A stretch of 64,000 bases of DNA from Puia sp. (lineage in GTDB: Bacteria > Bacteroidota > Bacteroidia > Chitinophagales > Chitinophagaceae). The position numbers and the translations under genes are program-made. The notes beneath the pieces are model-generated. The model made no database searches, had not been told where the DNA came from, and worked only from the letters and a program-made list of their open reading frames with translations. How positions within the stretch are numbered: the stretch's first letter is position 1; each line of letters opens with the position of its first letter. The stretch covers positions 1 to 64,000 of the forward strand of contig JARLGZ010000054.1 of the NCBI GenBank assembly GCA_031292515.1, written 5' to 3'. Shown here piece after piece: positions 42,083 to 50,468 of this stretch.

Positions 42083-42931
42083 ATGTTTGATACAGTTACG
42101 ATAGTGGGGGTGGGGTTGATCGGCGGCTCCTTTAGCCTGGCCCTCAAGGATCGGGGAATGGTCCGGAATGTCGTGGGGGTTAGCCGTACCCCGGCCAGTC
42201 TCGGCAAGGCGTTGGAACTGGGGCTCATCGATGAGGCGCTGCCTCTGGAAGAAGCGGTCAAAAAAAGCGACCTGATCTATGTGGCAATCCCGGTTGATGC
42301 TACGATCCCCGTAATGAAGCAGATCATGGGTCTTATCAATGAAAAACAGATTGTCGCGGACGCCGGCTCGACAAAATATGCGCTCTGTGAGGCCCTGGCC
42401 GATTACCCCCTCCGCAGGCGTTTTGTAGCCACCCACCCGATGTGGGGGACCGAATATAGCGGGCCTGAGGCTGCCGTGAGAGACGCTTTTGTCGGCAGAT
42501 CCTGTGTGATCTGTGAAAAGGAGAAATCGGATCCCGATGCAGTAGCGACAATGGAAAAGATTTACGAGGAACTGGGCATGCACCTGGTCTATATGGACGC
42601 TGCCAGCCACGACATGCATGCGGCATACATTAGCCATATTTCGCATATAACGTCTTTTGCCCTGGCCAATACGGTGTTGGAGAAGGAAAAGTAGGAGGAC
42701 GCCATCTTCGAATTGGCGGGTGGAGGGTTTGAAAGCACGGTCAGGCTGGCCAAGAGCAACCCGGCCATGTGGCTGCCGATATTCAGGCAAAACCGGGAAA
42801 ATGTGCTGGACGTGCTGAACGAGCATATCGCCCAGCTCAGGAAGTTTAAAAGTTGCCTCGAAAAGGAGAATTACGGGTACCTGGAGGAATTGATGGAAAA
42901 TGCGAATAAGATCAGGAAAATTCTAAAATAG
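42083..42931 (+). pseudogene. tyrA: Prephenate dehydrogenase, interrupted by an in-frame TAG
   Basis: The frame encodes 203 residues (MFDTVTIVGVGLIGGSFSLALKDRG with the NAD-binding glycines; ADAGSTKYALCEAL; ATHPMWGTEYSGPEAA), then TAG at 42692-42694. It then continues in the same frame for 78 codons (EDAIFELAGGGFESTVRLAKSNPAMWLPIF) to 42931. Without the stop it would be a normal 282-residue enzyme of the tyrosine branch, so one base change explains everything. The TAG lies inside TAGGAGGA, and a TTG codon 11 bases on could restart translation. It could be a pseudogene, a split gene, read-through or a sequencing error. Confidence 0.8.
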
Positions 42932-43036
42932 GCGGCAACCGGCCGGAACACCCTTCCGGTGGCCGTAAGCCCGGTGCAATGAGCGGGTTGAGCCTTAAGG
43001 GTAAATTTCAAAATAGCCCTGAGGCCCAAAAAACCG

Positions 43037-43044
43037 TACCTTTG
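43037..43044 (+). promoter_or_regulatory. -7 box of the DEAD-box helicase gene
   Basis: TACCTTTG is an exact and very typical TAnnTTTG box, 19 bp upstream of the helicase ATG. It suggests that this gene has its own promoter inside the aromatic cluster. Confidence 0.65.
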
Positions 43045-43063
43045 CGGCAAATTTTAATAGTAT

Positions 43064-44749
43064 ATGACGACATTCGAAGGGTTGGGTTTAGATCCCAGGC
43101 TGGTACAGGCTACTGATGCGCTGGGATTCAAAGAACCAACACCCATACAGGCGCAGGCGATCCCTGTTTTATTGAGCGGCACCAAGGACCTCGTTGGCCT
43201 GGCGCAGACAGGGACCGGAAAGACGGCGGCTTTTGGCCTGCCCCTGTTACAATTGATTCAGGAAGGACAGAAGCATCCCCAGGCGCTGGTGGTGTGCCCG
43301 ACGAGGGAATTGTGCATGCAGATTGTGAGTGAGGTGGAGCTGTTTAAGAAGTTCATGCCTGCCGTGCATGTGATAGCAGTCTATGGCGGAACATCCATTG
43401 GTTTGCAAATCAGGGATTTAAAGAGAGGGGTTCAGATTGTAGTGGCTACTCCGGGCAGGCTGATAGACCTGATCGAGCGGAAGGCGATCAACCTCGAGCA
43501 AATAAAATACGTGGTGCTGGATGAGGCGGATGAAATGCTGAATATGGGTTTCCAGGACGATATCGAATTCATCCTGCAGAATACTCCTCAACGGGAAGCT
43601 ACCTGGCTGTTCAGCGCGACTATGCCTCCTGAGATTCGCAGGGTAAGCAAGAAGTATATGCAGCAACCGCTCGAAATCACGGTTGGAAAGGTGAATACGG
43701 CCAATAAGAGTATTGATCACCAGTACTATGTGACGGCGGCTCACCACCGGTATGAGACGCTGAAGCGGATCATCGACTTCAACCCCGGGATCTACGGGAT
43801 CATTTTCACCCGTACCAAAGCCGATGCGCAAAACATTGCCGAAAAGCTGACCCGGGAAGGATATGATATCGATGCTTTGCATGGCGACCTGACGCAGCAG
43901 CAGCGAGACAAGGTGATGGGCGAGTTCCGGGATAAGACCCTGCAGCTGCTCATTGCCACCGATGTGGCGGCCAGGGGGATCGATGTAAAGGAGATCACCC
44001 ATGTGATCAACTATGAATTGCCGGACGACGTAGAAGTGTATACGCATAGGAGCGGTCGTACGGGACGGGCCGGAAGCACCGGCATCTGTCTTTCGATCGT
44101 CCATAGCCGGGAAATCGGCAAATTGCGGCAGATCGAACGGATCGTACAGAACTCTTTTCATAAGCTGGAGATACCGGATGGCAAGGATGTCTGCCGCAAG
44201 CAGTTCTTTCATTTTATGGACAAGTTATTACAGGCCGATATCAGCCATGGCGACTACGAGTCCTATGTCCCCATGCTGGCGGAGAAGTTCTCCGATATAA
44301 GCAAGGAAGAAGTACTGAAGAGAGTAGCCGCTATGGAATTCGATCGTTTTCTGAAATATTATGAAAACGCGGAAGACCTGAATGTGAGGATGAGGGATTA
44401 CAAGGATGCCAGGGGCGGCGACCGGGGAGCCGTGGGCGAGCGAAGGGATTTCGCGCCCCGCCGGGAAGGCAGGGATTTTCGCGGAGCCAGAGAGACCAAC
44501 GGCGGCGGAGACTTTACAAAGCTTTTTGTCAACCTGGGCACCAAAGACGGGTTTTATAAGGCCAGCTTCCTGCAGTTTATCCTGGACATGAGCGATCTGA
44601 AGAAGGAAGTACTCGGCAGGATCGATATGAAGGAGATGAATAGCTGGATAGAGATCGACCGCCGGTCGGCGCCGCAGATGATCCGTGCCATCGACGGAAA
44701 GAATTACAAGGGCAGGAGGATACGGATGAACGATGCGAATAGCCGGTAG
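43064..44749 (+). CDS. DEAD-box RNA helicase with DbpA-type RNA-binding domain
   Basis: The 561-residue helicase has the Q motif (KEPTPIQAQAIPVLL), Walker A AQTGTGKTAA, PTRELCMQ, VLDEADEML, FSATMPP, ATDVAARGID and HRSGRTGRAG. An Arg/Gly/Asp-rich linker (about 445-485) leads to a C-terminal DbpA/CsdA-like RRM (TKLFVNLGTKDGFYKASFLQFIL). It should remodel structured RNA, for example in ribosome assembly or cold growth. It has its own promoter and splits the aromatic cluster in two. Confidence 0.92.
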   Translation: MTTFEGLGLDPRLVQATDALGFKEPTPIQAQAIPVLLSGTKDLVGLAQTGTGKTAAFGLPLLQLIQEGQKHPQALVVCPTRELCMQIVSEVELFKKFMPAVHVIAVYGGTSIGLQIRDLKRGVQIVVATPGRLIDLIERKAINLEQIKYVVLDEADEMLNMGFQDDIEFILQNTPQREATWLFSATMPPEIRRVSKKYMQQPLEITVGKVNTANKSIDHQYYVTAAHHRYETLKRIIDFNPGIYGIIFTRTKADAQNIAEKLTREGYDIDALHGDLTQQQRDKVMGEFRDKTLQLLIATDVAARGIDVKEITHVINYELPDDVEVYTHRSGRTGRAGSTGICLSIVHSREIGKLRQIERIVQNSFHKLEIPDGKDVCRKQFFHFMDKLLQADISHGDYESYVPMLAEKFSDISKEEVLKRVAAMEFDRFLKYYENAEDLNVRMRDYKDARGGDRGAVGERRDFAPRREGRDFRGARETNGGGDFTKLFVNLGTKDGFYKASFLQFILDMSDLKKEVLGRIDMKEMNSWIEIDRRSAPQMIRAIDGKNYKGRRIRMNDANSR

Positions 44750-44922
44750 ACGCCGTTGAACGCGAAAGAAAGCACGCCAATGGACGCGAATAGCCGCTGA
44801 CCAGGGCGGTCGCAGAGACTATATCGAATATCACCGTAGGGAAATCGTCGTTTGATATCATTAAATTTAATAAGAGTCAAAGAATTCAAAGTCAAAACAA
44901 GCATAAGTCAAAATTTATTGCC

Positions 44923-46014
44923 ATGGAAGCAACTGAAACAAAGAACATGAAGGAGATCGTCCAGTCGGTCTGGAAGAAAAGGCCGATGATCATTTCGGGC
45001 CCCTGCAGTGCAGAGACCGAAGAGCAAGTGCTGGAGACGGCTACCCGCCTGGCCAAGACGGGAAAGGTGGATATGATCCGCGCAGGCATCTGGAAGCCCC
45101 GTACCCGTCCCGGCAGTTTTGAAGGGATCGGCACCAAAGGGTTACCCTGGCTGCAGAAAGCCAAACAGCTTACCGGTCTTCCCGTCACCATAGAAGTTGC
45201 TACCGGCAAACAGGTGGAAGACGCCTTGCATTTTGATGTAGACGTACTCTGGATTGGCGCCCGTACCACCGTCAACCCCTTCAGCGTACAGGAAGTCGCC
45301 GACGCGCTGCGGGGCGTGGATGTTCCGGTACTCATCAAGAACCCGATCAACCCCGATCTCGAACTCTGGACCGGCGCCGTGGAAAGGGTAGCCAAAGCCG
45401 GCATCAAACAGATCGGACTGATCCATCGTGGTTTCAGCTCTTATGGAAATACGGAATACAGGAATGCTCCCATGTGGCACCTGGCCATCGAGATGAAGCG
45501 GAGAAACCCCGAGCTCCTGATGATCAACGATCCTTCGCATATCAGCGGACGGCGTGATATCCTGCTCGACGTGGCGCAGAAGGCGATCGACCTGGATTTC
45601 GACGGTCTGATCATCGAGAGCCATATCGATCCGGACAGGGCCTGGAGCGATGCGAAACAGCAGATCACCCCCGAGCGTCTGGCGGAATTGCTGGACAGCA
45701 TCAAATGGCGTCATGAGACGAGCACAGAAAAAGAATTCATCACCGCGCTCGAGAAACTGCGCGAACAGATAAACCATATCGACGACGAACTCATGCAACT
45801 CATCGGTCAGCGCATGAAGATCGCCGATAAGATCGGGGAGTATAAAAAAAGCAACAATATCACGATCCTGCAGACCAACCGCTGGAATTCGCTCCTGGAA
45901 AGGGCTTTTGCCAAAGGCGATAAGCTGGGTCTGAGCAGGGAGTTCATCACCAAGTACTACGACGCGGTGCATATGGAATCCATCAATCACCAGAACAAGA
46001 TCATGAATTCCTAA
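44923..46014 (+). CDS. Bifunctional DAHP synthase / chorismate mutase
   Basis: The 363-residue product has a type I-beta DAHP synthase (residues ~1-265: PMIISGPCSAETEEQ; RAGIWKPRTRPGSFEGIG; IGARTTVNPFSVQEVADAL; NDPSHISGRRD). A C-terminal AroQ chorismate mutase follows (LREQINHIDDELMQLIGQRMKIADKIGEYKK, about 280 onward). It catalyses the first step of the shikimate pathway and the first step of the Phe/Tyr branch. Such fusions often use the mutase domain for feedback control by prephenate. It leads the run aroB-aroA-aroC. Confidence 0.92.
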   Translation: MEATETKNMKEIVQSVWKKRPMIISGPCSAETEEQVLETATRLAKTGKVDMIRAGIWKPRTRPGSFEGIGTKGLPWLQKAKQLTGLPVTIEVATGKQVEDALHFDVDVLWIGARTTVNPFSVQEVADALRGVDVPVLIKNPINPDLELWTGAVERVAKAGIKQIGLIHRGFSSYGNTEYRNAPMWHLAIEMKRRNPELLMINDPSHISGRRDILLDVAQKAIDLDFDGLIIESHIDPDRAWSDAKQQITPERLAELLDSIKWRHETSTEKEFITALEKLREQINHIDDELMQLIGQRMKIADKIGEYKKSNNITILQTNRWNSLLERAFAKGDKLGLSREFITKYYDAVHMESINHQNKIMNS

Positions 46015-46065
46015 TCATCTTCGGAAGTATAGAGATACTTTTCAGAAGAGCGAAACACCGCTACA

Positions 46066-47097
46066 ATGAAAAAATTGCAGTATACTTTTTCCGGGAAGAA
46101 GACCACCTGCTATTTCGACGCGGATCTGTCCTACCTGGAAAAACTGGTCGACAAGGAGCATTCGGTACTCATCACCGACGATAATATTTTCAAAAGCCAC
46201 CAGAAGAAATTCGGAGGCTGGAACACGATCGTGATCAAGGCCGGCGAACAATACAAGGTTCAGGACACCGTCGATTCGATATTCGAACAGTTGATCGGCT
46301 TCGGCGCCGACCGCAAGACCTTTCTTATAGGAGTAGGGGGTGGCGTGGTCACGGACATTACAGGATATGTCGCCTCGGTTTTCATGCGGGGGCTTTCATT
46401 CGGTTTCGTACCATCTTCGATCCTCGCCATGGTAGATGCTTCCATCGGCGGGAAGAACGGGATCGACATCGGGGTCTACAAGAACCTGGTGGGAACCATC
46501 CGTCAGCCGCAGTTCCTGCTGTATGACACTTCCCTGCTGAAGACCCTTCCAAAGGAAGAATGGATCAACGGATTTGCGGAGATCATCAAACATGCCGCTA
46601 TCAAAGATGCGACCCTTTTCAAGGAACTGGAGAAGAACAAATTGAGCTTCTATCAAAAGGATAAAGCCGCCCTCACGAAGCTGATCCGGCGGAATGTGGT
46701 GATCAAGTCAGACGTGGTGGAAAAAGATGAATTCGAGATGGGCGACCGGAAACTGCTGAATTTTGGTCATACGCTGGGACATGCCATCGAGAATCTTTAC
46801 GAATTGCCGCACGGACACGCGATCTCCATAGGAATGGTAGTGGCCTCCTTGATCTCCGAGGAATACGCCGATTTCAAGGATACCGGCAGGGTGATAGAAG
46901 TGCTGAAGAGGTACGGTCTCCCGACGCTTGCCGAATTCGATGCCAGGAAAGTGATGGGTGTGTTGAAAATGGATAAGAAAAAAGAGAAGGATGCCATTCA
47001 TTATATACTCCTGAACAGGATCGGGCAGGCCGTTGTAAAAACGATCCCGATCGTGCAATTGGAGAAGATGATCCTTTCAATAATAAACTCCCGCTGA
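46066..47097 (+). CDS. aroB: 3-dehydroquinate synthase
   Basis: The 343-residue enzyme contains the NAD-binding block FLIGVGGGVVTDITGYVASVFMRGL. FVPSSILAMVDASIGGKNGIDIG and the zinc-binding NFGHTLGHAIENLYELPHGHAI follow. It converts DAHP to 3-dehydroquinate, the next step after the preceding gene's product. It starts 51 bp after the synthase/mutase gene and five bases before aroA, so the run is an operon. Confidence 0.93.
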   Translation: MKKLQYTFSGKKTTCYFDADLSYLEKLVDKEHSVLITDDNIFKSHQKKFGGWNTIVIKAGEQYKVQDTVDSIFEQLIGFGADRKTFLIGVGGGVVTDITGYVASVFMRGLSFGFVPSSILAMVDASIGGKNGIDIGVYKNLVGTIRQPQFLLYDTSLLKTLPKEEWINGFAEIIKHAAIKDATLFKELEKNKLSFYQKDKAALTKLIRRNVVIKSDVVEKDEFEMGDRKLLNFGHTLGHAIENLYELPHGHAISIGMVVASLISEEYADFKDTGRVIEVLKRYGLPTLAEFDARKVMGVLKMDKKKEKDAIHYILLNRIGQAVVKTIPIVQLEKMILSIINSR

Positions 47098-47102
47098 TAT
47101 TT

Positions 47103-48539
47103 ATGCTGGTGACTATCAAACCTTCCGGTATAGGAGGCTTCATCCTCGCACCGACTTCCAAGAGCTCCATGCAGCGGGCATGCGCCGCCGCGCTCCTGGC
47201 AGGAAGGACGACGGTGATCCACCATCCCGGCTATTCCAATGACGATAGGGCGGCCCTGCGTGTGATCGAGGGGCTGGGCGCTGTGGTAAAGAACTTGCCG
47301 GACGGCAGCCTGCAGATCAGCAGCAAGGGTGTGCAGCCCTCAGGAGGAACCTTGAATTGCGGGGAAAGCGGTCTGGGTATCCGGATGTTTGCTCCGCTGA
47401 TGGCGCTCAGCGACCGGCCGGTTACGGTGAACGGCGAAGGAAGCCTGCTCACCCGGCCCATGGATTTCTTTGACGAGATCTTTCCGCAACTCGGGATTAA
47501 GGTGGCGTCTAATAGGGGCAAATTGCCTTTGCAGATACAAGGCCCGCTGCAACCCCGCGATATCACCATCGATGGCTCGCTGAGTTCCCAGTTTCTTACC
47601 GGCCTGCTGATGGCCTATGCCGCAGCCGGGGCGAAAGGAGTGTCCATCAGGGTGAAGAACCTGAAAAGCCGGCCCTATATCGATCTGACACTGCAGGTCA
47701 TGGAACATTTTGGCTGGCAGGTGGAGAACCGGAATTACGAAGAGTTCTATTTCGGGGAAACACGAATGGACGCGAAGGGATCGCCGACAGCGACCCACTC
47801 ACTACTCACTACTGACTACTCATTACACTACACCGTCGAGGGCGACTGGTCGGGAGGCGCCTTCCTGCTGGTGGCTGGCGCAATAGCGGGCCCGATCACG
47901 GTAGGCGGTTTGGATCTGAAATCGACACAAGCCGATAAAGCCATCATAGGAGCTTTGCGCGATTGCGGGGCTGCGCTGGCATTTACGGAGGGCTCCGCGG
48001 AAGGCGGCGGCTTGCCCGGAGATCCCCCTACGGAAAATTCCCTGATGATCGGGCCGGCTGCGTTGCAGGCATTTCGCTTCGATGCGACGGATTGCCCCGA
48101 TCTTTTCCCGCCGCTGGTAGCCCTGGCCGCTTATTGCAAGGGGGTGACCACGATAAAAGGGGTGGACCGGCTGGCGCATAAGGAGAGCAACCGTTCCCTG
48201 GCCTTGCAGCAAGAGTTTGGCAAGATGGGCGTAACGATCGAATTACAAGGTGACCTCATGTTGATTCACGGCTTGGGGGATGGGGAGGCCGCAGAGGGTC
48301 GTCGTCCCGGAACGGGGAGCACGGGTATCAGGCATGCAGGTTTAAAAGGGGCATTGACGCATTCTCATCACGATCATCGCATCGCCATGGCTTCGGCCGT
48401 AGCCGCCCTTCGCGCGGAAGGCGATACCGTCATCGAAGAAGCCCAGGCCGTCAATAAGTCTTATCCTGATTTTTACCGGCACCTGGAGCAACTCGGGGCA
48501 ACCGTCATCACCGGAGAAGCCGTTGCGCAGGGCCATTGA
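47103..48539 (+). CDS. aroA: EPSP synthase with in-frame repeat-derived insert
   Basis: The 478-residue enzyme is longer than the usual ~410-430. Core motifs are present: SKSSMQRACAAALLAG, the Gly/Ser block NCGESGLGIRM, TGLLMAYAAAG, DATDCPDLFPPLVALAAYC, RLAHKESNR and HHDHRIAMASAVAALRA. It joins shikimate-3-phosphate and PEP. At about residue 232-244 it carries THSLLTTDYSLHY, encoded by a copy of the AGTGAGTAGTC repeat in reverse. Two other Gly-rich stretches (SAEGGGLPGDPP; DGEAAEGRRPGTGS) also lengthen it. All keep the frame, so the enzyme is probably active. Confidence 0.9.
   Translation: MLVTIKPSGIGGFILAPTSKSSMQRACAAALLAGRTTVIHHPGYSNDDRAALRVIEGLGAVVKNLPDGSLQISSKGVQPSGGTLNCGESGLGIRMFAPLMALSDRPVTVNGEGSLLTRPMDFFDEIFPQLGIKVASNRGKLPLQIQGPLQPRDITIDGSLSSQFLTGLLMAYAAAGAKGVSIRVKNLKSRPYIDLTLQVMEHFGWQVENRNYEEFYFGETRMDAKGSPTATHSLLTTDYSLHYTVEGDWSGGAFLLVAGAIAGPITVGGLDLKSTQADKAIIGALRDCGAALAFTEGSAEGGGLPGDPPTENSLMIGPAALQAFRFDATDCPDLFPPLVALAAYCKGVTTIKGVDRLAHKESNRSLALQQEFGKMGVTIELQGDLMLIHGLGDGEAAEGRRPGTGSTGIRHAGLKGALTHSHHDHRIAMASAVAALRAEGDTVIEEAQAVNKSYPDFYRHLEQLGATVITGEAVAQGH
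47796..47830 (-). repeat. AGTGAGTAGTC-type repeat inside aroA, inverted copy C
   Basis: Read on the minus strand it gives words GAGTAGTCAGTAGTGAGT and AGTGAGTGGG, as in the intergenic copies at 40449 and 41849. In aroA it encodes about twelve residues between the conserved FGETRMDAKG and YTVEGDWSGGAF. Confidence 0.75.
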
Positions 48540-48602
48540 TGAAATACAAAGTCGGCGGCATGGAATCGACAAAGTAGAATCGGCAGCAGAATACGGACAC
48601 AT

Positions 48603-49616
48603 ATGAACTCATTCGGACATCTTTTTAAAATAGTTATTTTCGGTGAATCGCATGGCGAGAGCGTAGGCGTGAATATCGACGGCTGCCCGGCCGGTCTGGA
48701 GCTGACGGTGGAAGATTTTTTGCCGGATATGGAGCGACGCAAGGGCGGCCAGCAGAAGGGCACCACTCCCCGCAAGGAAGACGATCTGCCGATCTTTAAG
48801 AGTGGTCTGTTTAATGGCAGGACGACCGGCGCACCCATCACGATCCTCTTCGAAAACAAGAATACCCGTTCGGGTGATTATGAAAAACAGCGGGCTGTTC
48901 CCCGTCCGGGTCATGCTGATTTCGTAGCACACAAGAAATTTGGCGGTTTTGAAGACTACCGGGGCGGCGGTCATTTTTCGGGTCGTCTTACAGCGGCCTT
49001 GGTGGCTGCCGGCGTAGTCGCCAAGAAATTGCTGAGGGTCGGTGAGCGGCTGCCGGTCGAAGTCGACGCCAATATTTTGGAGATCGGTGGGGAGAAGGAT
49101 CCGGAAGCGGGATTGCAGAAGGCGATCGACGCAAAAGATACGATCGGGGGTATCGTAGAATGCCGGGTCAGTGGTCTTCCCATTGGATTGGGCGAGCCAT
49201 TCTTCGATTCCGTCGAGTCTGCGCTGGCGCACGCCGTATTCGCAATACCGGCCATACGCGGCGTCGAATTCGGTACCGGCTTTGCGGCCGCAAAAATGTT
49301 TGGCAGCGAACACAACGACGCGATCGAGGACAGCAGCGGGCGAACCCGTACCAATCACGCCGGAGGCATCGTCGGAGGAATCACAAACGGTAATGAACTG
49401 GTCTTTCGCATAGCCGTAAAACCTACATCCTCCACACCAAAAGAACAACTGACTTTGAACTGGGAGACGAATGAACTCGAAACCTTTTCTGTGAAGGGAC
49501 GACACGATCTCTGTATTGCGCTAAGGGTTCCCGTCGTCCTGGAAGCAGTCACCGCTTTTGTGCTGGCCGATCTGATGTTGCGTGAACAGCGGATACCCAG
49601 GATACTGGCTCATTGA
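48603..49616 (+). CDS. aroC: Chorismate synthase
   Basis: The 337-residue enzyme begins MNSFGHLFKIVIFGESHGESVGVNIDGCPAGL, the classic signature 1. It also has RPGHADFVAHKKFGGFEDYRGGGHFSGRLTA and RTRTNHAGGIVGGITNG. It uses reduced FMN to make chorismate from EPSP, the last common step. It is 63 bp after aroA. Its stop overlaps the convergent dipeptidase gene by seven bases. Confidence 0.94.
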   Translation: MNSFGHLFKIVIFGESHGESVGVNIDGCPAGLELTVEDFLPDMERRKGGQQKGTTPRKEDDLPIFKSGLFNGRTTGAPITILFENKNTRSGDYEKQRAVPRPGHADFVAHKKFGGFEDYRGGGHFSGRLTAALVAAGVVAKKLLRVGERLPVEVDANILEIGGEKDPEAGLQKAIDAKDTIGGIVECRVSGLPIGLGEPFFDSVESALAHAVFAIPAIRGVEFGTGFAAAKMFGSEHNDAIEDSSGRTRTNHAGGIVGGITNGNELVFRIAVKPTSSTPKEQLTLNWETNELETFSVKGRHDLCIALRVPVVLEAVTAFVLADLMLREQRIPRILAH

Positions 49617-50419
49617 GGCTTCGGGTTATCCCGGATATCCCGGGTGCCCCGACGATTCTGAGTATCCTGACTATTCCGGGTATCCTGACTATCCAGTTCA
49701 TCGAATGGGAGATCCAGCACCTTAAAATCTCCCGGCTGAGGCAGACTAAAATGCCACCATTCCGTTTTGAGCGGCTCAAAGCCGTATTTCTCCATGACTG
49801 TTTTTAGCAGCAGGCGATTCCGGATGGACTCCTCCGGCAAATCCCTGAAATCCTGGTGCGCCGAATCGCTGAAATTGTCGAATCCGGTTGGCATGGGCAA
49901 TTCCTTCCCGGTGGACAGGTCAATCAGCGTAAGGTCCACGGCGATCCCCCGGTTGTGACCACTTCCTTTCGCCGGATCTGCCACATACCGGCTGTCATGC
50001 ACGATTTCCCACATTTTTTTTGTGACGCCGTAAGGCCGGTAGGCGTCGAAGATCTTTAGCCCCAACCCCTGTGTTTTCAGGGCTGCCTGCACTCCGGCAA
50101 GCGCTTTGGCAGCGGGTAATCGCAGAAAAGAGGTCCGGGTGGCCGGGTACAATGGCTGCTTCACAAAATTGTCCTTTGTCGCATAGCGTAAATCGAATAC
50201 GAGAGAGGGGATCCTTTGCCGCAGGTCTTCCATTCGCTGATTGCTGTCTTTTTGTACCGTTTCGAGATACAATTTTCTCGAATCAATGACTTGTAAGGTA
50301 TTGTCAGCAGGCTGAGCGCTCACAGTTCCGGATAAAATGGAAAAAATAACCCCCATCATCCATAAAATATTAGAACCATGTATTATATTGTCACGCATTG
50401 CTAAGGGATTCTTTATCAT
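49610..50419 (-). CDS. D-Ala-D-Ala dipeptidase (VanX/DdpX-like, M15D)
   Basis: The 269-residue protein has a signal sequence. The M15D zinc sites are SGHNRGIAVDLTL (His and Asp) and EWWHF (Glu and His), with LVFDLRYATKDNFVKQPLYP near the start. It would cleave D-Ala-D-Ala in the periplasm for wall recycling. After PFDELD, where the family normally ends, it carries about 26 extra polar residues (SQDTRNSQDTQN and on) encoded by repetitive DNA that runs into the end of aroC. The tail looks like a repeat-driven extension. Confidence 0.85.
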   Translation of the reverse strand: MIKNPLAMRDNIIHGSNILWMMGVIFSILSGTVSAQPADNTLQVIDSRKLYLETVQKDSNQRMEDLRQRIPSLVFDLRYATKDNFVKQPLYPATRTSFLRLPAAKALAGVQAALKTQGLGLKIFDAYRPYGVTKKMWEIVHDSRYVADPAKGSGHNRGIAVDLTLIDLSTGKELPMPTGFDNFSDSAHQDFRDLPEESIRNRLLLKTVMEKYGFEPLKTEWWHFSLPQPGDFKVLDLPFDELDSQDTRNSQDTQNRRGTRDIRDNPKPQ

Positions 50420-50468
50420 TTGCCGTAAGAGTAACTGAATTTCAATTGTGTAATTAGTGTTTGTAAAA

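Noticed and set aside
42940-42975. Terminator after tyrA (GGCCGGAA...TTCCGG)
   Set aside because: The stem is short and no T-run follows, so I do not call it.
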